Origin: Liopterus haemorrhoidalis
Taxonomy: Eukaryota; Arthropoda; Insecta; Coleoptera; Dytiscidae
Assembly: GCA_963971575.1 (NCBI GenBank)
Contig: OZ020625.1
Location: forward strand, 16,035,646 to 16,099,645
DNA: 64,000 nucleotides
Direction: 5' to 3'
Shown here: positions 60,712 through 64,000 of the stretch, piece by piece
How positions within the stretch are numbered: position 1 is the stretch's first letter
Layout of the letters: every line of letters starts with the position of its first letter
The notes under the pieces: model-generated
What the model saw: only the letters and a program-made list of their open reading frames with translations
What the model was told of the DNA's origin: nothing
The model's database searches: none
Program-made: the position numbers and the translations under genes

Positions 60712-62680
60712 TAAAAATATAAAAAAACTAGGGGCCTCAGCCCGGCTATGCCGGGCTTCTCCCCCTACGTTGAGTAAACTCGTCGCTCCGCGACTCGTTT
60801 TAATATAATAAGGCATTTTGCCGGACTTGTCGATTATAAAACTCGTCGCTTCGCGACTCGTTTTTTGCCTGTCACGTGATTATCGAAATGATAGACCTCG
60901 GGCGCGTGCGCGGTATATCCACAAAACGTCAGCAAAAATTATTATTGTTATTATCATTAGCCTATAACTAACAGGAAGTTCTGAGCAATTTAACGTTGAA
61001 ATAATTTTTCAAATTTGTGGCACCCCGGTTGAGAAACACTGATATAGCCAATAACACTCGGGAAGTTCTAATCTATACATACAATGTTCAAAGGATTATC
61101 CAAATCGGTTAATTAATTTACGGTTGTACCATTTAAACGTAACAATAATATTTTATTTCACTATAAAGAATATATGGATTCTGAATAAAAAAGAGAAAAA
61201 TTAATAAAATAGTTGAATATTATTGCATAGGGTTCACTATTAATTATGTCACTTGGAAATTTAGAAAAACTTTTGAGTAACACTGATAGATGTGAAATTT
61301 GCCGATTTTCGTTGCAAGTAATAATATATTTGTTGCAGTAATATTTTACGTTATTAAATTTAGTATTTTGTTTAACTATTTAAAAAGGTATTTATAATTT
61401 TCAGTTTTTTTGTAAATAATTTGGTTTACATGTAAATATATTATAGTCGTTTTTTAATTTATTTAATCACTAAAATTTCAGCTATACTTGCTATAATTCA
61501 GTAATGCGAAGGAATGCCTCCTAAATTTGAATGTCGGTAGTTGTTTCGTTGTTCGAAAGAGGCGCTGATGAATACTTTTATCATAATTTTTAAGTTTTTT
61601 TGAAATACGTCTTAAAATTAGCATTTTCACTGCAAAAAAAAAAAAATAACAGCGCAACACAGTCATGATGATAAAAAAACACTTTCATCCTATAATAATC
61701 ACTTATATATAAAGGAATAATATATTAAAATGACATCTGGGTATATAATACTTCAAGATTTAACATAATTAAAATTACGCAATTACTAAATATCGAATAT
61801 TATTCTGTCTTATCTATCCTCCTAATACATTGTACTTTATACTTTCGTTAATATAGTTAGTAAAATAGTTAATAACATACAGTTTCCAGAATTAAAATAA
61901 CAAAACTGCTTAACAGATCTATCCTCACCCTGAAAACTAATTTGTAAACGTATCTACAGATAGGTTTAACATTTAAAACGTTCGAACGACCCTTAAAATA
62001 TATTTTGATAACTCAAAACTGATTCTTACTTTCTTAATTATTACTTTCTTTTCCGTTTAATAGCATTTTTAACTGAAGGCAATTTTATGGTCGGCAAAAA
62101 TTTTCAAAATTTATGAAAATGTGTTAAAACTTTAAAAAACTGCATTATCTTTATCAACTCTTATGTATTTTTTACACATTTCATCAATTTTATTAATAAA
62201 ATACCTTCAATTGTAGGTTTTTCAATTCAGTTTTGGTCTGAAATCGTCTTCTGAATAGTAAAAAAATAGAAATATGAATAAACATCTTTTATTGTCTGAT
62301 AAGATCTATCCGTGCCGAGCAAGGGTGACTTTGACTCGACACGGATTCGAGGAAAAAAAGCATGATTTTTATCAATAAAAATTAGTCAGTACCCCCTGTC
62401 GAAATAAAATTAAGCCTAAGCACTAAAAAAATATCACCCGGATAAGACGGCGGTTCATTTTCCTCTCTCCGCGTTACCGGAAAAATGAAGATACACCAGA
62501 AGTTGAATAGAACATACATACCAACACTTGTACAATATAATAGTAGATGATAAGAATTTGTTTTAAATTTTCTTCGTATATAATTAATAAGGAACAACCA
62601 ATAAATAATTAACAATCAAGTTTAAATATATATGGTAATAAAAAATATAATTAGATATTTTTATTGGTTGACGTCCACAT
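60712..62680. other. No gene seen; CTCGTCGC repeat
   Basis: 60775-60865 holds two copies of AACTCGTCGCTTCGCGACTC with a short spacer, each a palindrome-like unit. The remainder is AT-rich without supported exons. TTGAGAAACACTG at 61030-61042 is a solo hAT-like end. Confidence 0.45.
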
Positions 62681-62685
62681 TTGCT

Positions 62686-63068
62686 TTTTTTTTTTTTACT
62701 TAATCCTGATGCCTTTCTACCTTGCGGTATAAGGCTATAGTCGAGTTACTTATTTTCTGGTGTTGTTCTCCATACTTCTTTCCATCGTGTTCTGTCCTTT
62801 GTATATTTTCTTATCTCCTCCCACTTTACTCCTCTCTTCGTTGCAGCTTCTTTTGTTTCTTGGTGCCAGGTTTTTCTCGGTCTTCCTGGTCTAACTTTCT
62901 TCACTGTTCTTGCTTCATAAACTCTTTTTACTATTTTGTCTTCACTCATTCTGTGTATATGTCCCAGCCATCTTAGCTATCCTTCTTCTATTATAGTCTC
63001 CACTGGTTTTGTGCCTAGTTTTTCCCTAAATACTTCATTTCTTATTCTGTCCATTTTTGTTGAGTGAT
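62686..63068 (-). pseudogene. LINE ORF2 C-terminal fragment with poly(A)
   Basis: Minus strand: IRNEVFREKLGTKPVETIIE, then GHIHRMSEDKIVKRVYE and RPGRPRKTWHQETKEAA then KDRTRWKEVWRTTPENK. HIHRM...GRPRKTW...DR-x-W is the C-terminus of RTE/L2-like reverse transcriptases. The T-run at 62686-62697 is its poly(A) tail. Confidence 0.8.
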
Positions 63069-63419
63069 TTTTTTTTTTTTTAATAAAATCATATTTTTTA
63101 TATGTACCTGCTTTTTTTAATTAAGCTTTATCCTTAATGACATCATAGAAATTTAGTCAAAACGTTATCCCTCGATCGCGTTCATCGGCAAACGTCGACT
63201 CAGCGGTAAAGGCGTCTTCAAAAGTAAAAATACTATAAAGTAGGACATTTCCGATATTTTTTAACAGTAGGTAGGACGAAGGACAAGGAGGTAAATTGTA
63301 GGACATGTCCTACTAAAGTTGGTAACCCTAAATTAATACTTTTAAATACCAGGAATAGGTAGCCATGTCAAGTTAGCCATGGATCCAGCCATCCACTAAT
63401 CTAAAGCAGGTAAATACAG

Positions 63420-63550
63420 CGGACCTCTGATTATTGTTTTAGAGCAGTGATATTTAGAAATAATTAAACAGATTAATTTATCACATTTATGACAATTCAA
63501 TAAAAAGGAAAGAACTATAAGATCAGCAAATGTTAAAAATTAAATTCTTA
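63420..63550 (-). repeat. Relict of the family B foldback loop
   Basis: On the minus strand it matches 6715-6870, the loop between the two B copies (shared AGAGCAGTGATATTTA, AAACAGATTAATTTAT, CTATAAGATCAG). No B arm sequence flanks it. Confidence 0.7.
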
Positions 63551-63575
63551 AAATAATATGGCACTCCATTTGTCT

Positions 63576-63770
63576 TGACTAGAGATGGGTCGTTTATGAA
63601 CGAACCGGCTCAGTACACTGACCGAAGTGACACGGTTCACCAAATTGAAATGAGCCGACTCACTGCATAGTATCAAGTTTAAAGGATAAGATTGATCGGG
63701 CGATTATGAGCAGTGATCGGAGTGATCCGGATCTGGATCGATGTCATGTTGAGCTTCGCGAGAACTCTGA
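63576..63770. mobile_element. hAT MITE left portion
   Basis: TAGAGATGGGTCGTTTATGA followed by GAACCGGCTC and GACCGAAGTGACACGG repeats, as in hAT MITEs. The right end was not identified before the window ends. Confidence 0.4.
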
Positions 63771-64000
63771 TTGTAATGTATTATCATAAAGTGTGTCTTG
63801 TCATAAATTTGTAGGGCAGTCTGTTGAAACTAATAGGCTTAGTCTGTACTTTCTTACAACCATACTATATAAAAATATTGCCCAAATTCCAGATGTCCGA
63901 TTTATAAGGGCAATAAACATCTCCTTAAACTTAACACATCTGGTTTAAAATACATCAGCTACATAAAGTGGAATGTTTGTTTACTATTAACCCGGCAAAC
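63771..64000. other. No gene seen
   Basis: Terminal spacer, no supported feature. Confidence 0.4.

Larger units (their letters stand above)
57098..63330. mobile_element. 6.2-kb TIR element (TIR AGGGTTACCAA)
   Basis: The left end AGGGTTACCAAATGTCTCTC and the right end, inverted, AGGGTTACCAACTTTAGTAG. Both continue with GTAGGACA-type repeats (57127-57170, 63240-63312). TSD not convincing. The interior is non-coding except a LINE tail and a possible Helitron. Confidence 0.6.

Overview
This is an AT-rich, repeat-dense nuclear window from an arthropod, most likely an insect. I could not fix the order; nothing seen excludes Hemiptera or Coleoptera. Supporting signs are small-intron genes with GT/AG junctions, C2H2 genes with a ZAD-type exon (a domain expanded in arthropods), and transposons of many eukaryotic classes. 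There are no operons, CRISPR arrays or prokaryotic signals. A 200-base assembly gap lies at 44984-45183.

Protein-coding content is sparse. (1) 7618-9540 (+): four exons of a C2H2 zinc-finger gene. (2) 9905-11873 (+): an intronless, broken copy of CDC27/APC3. (3) 23338-30331 (+): an approximately 11-exon kleisin that I read as REC8-like meiotic cohesin. It has a GC-rich middle (exons 7-9), transposons in its introns, a duplicated palindromic CCAAT promoter, and one unresolved reading-frame problem in exon 9. (4) 33515-55260: a zinc-finger cluster. It holds a dead finger array (-), a 9-finger gene (-) and a 12-finger ZAD-type gene (+), and the last two are the arms of a large inverted duplication.

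Everything else is mobile DNA, often nested. 4034-5718 is a hAT-like element holding a MITE, holding a GC-rich TIR element, holding another MITE copy. 14018-15874 is a hAT-like element packed with MITEs. 18430-22580 is a hAT holding another hAT MITE (itself hit by a MITE) and a microsatellite element split by a second microsatellite element. A 4.6-kb two-ORF LINE (37008-41612) with 14-bp target duplications sits in the left arm of the inverted duplication; the right arm keeps the empty site. 57098-63330 is a 6.2-kb TIR element that may contain a Helitron.

The most unusual pattern is a pair of unrelated families, called A and B here. They share one architecture: a short subterminal inverted repeat, about 100 conserved bases, a (CTGT)n microsatellite, a core, the matching inverted repeat, a terminal hairpin, then a T-run. 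This matches the described layout of Helentron-associated non-autonomous elements (DINE-1/HINE type), but the class here is my inference. Family A also carries a tRNA-like pol III promoter module. One B locus is a tail-to-tail pair forming a 1.5-kb foldback.
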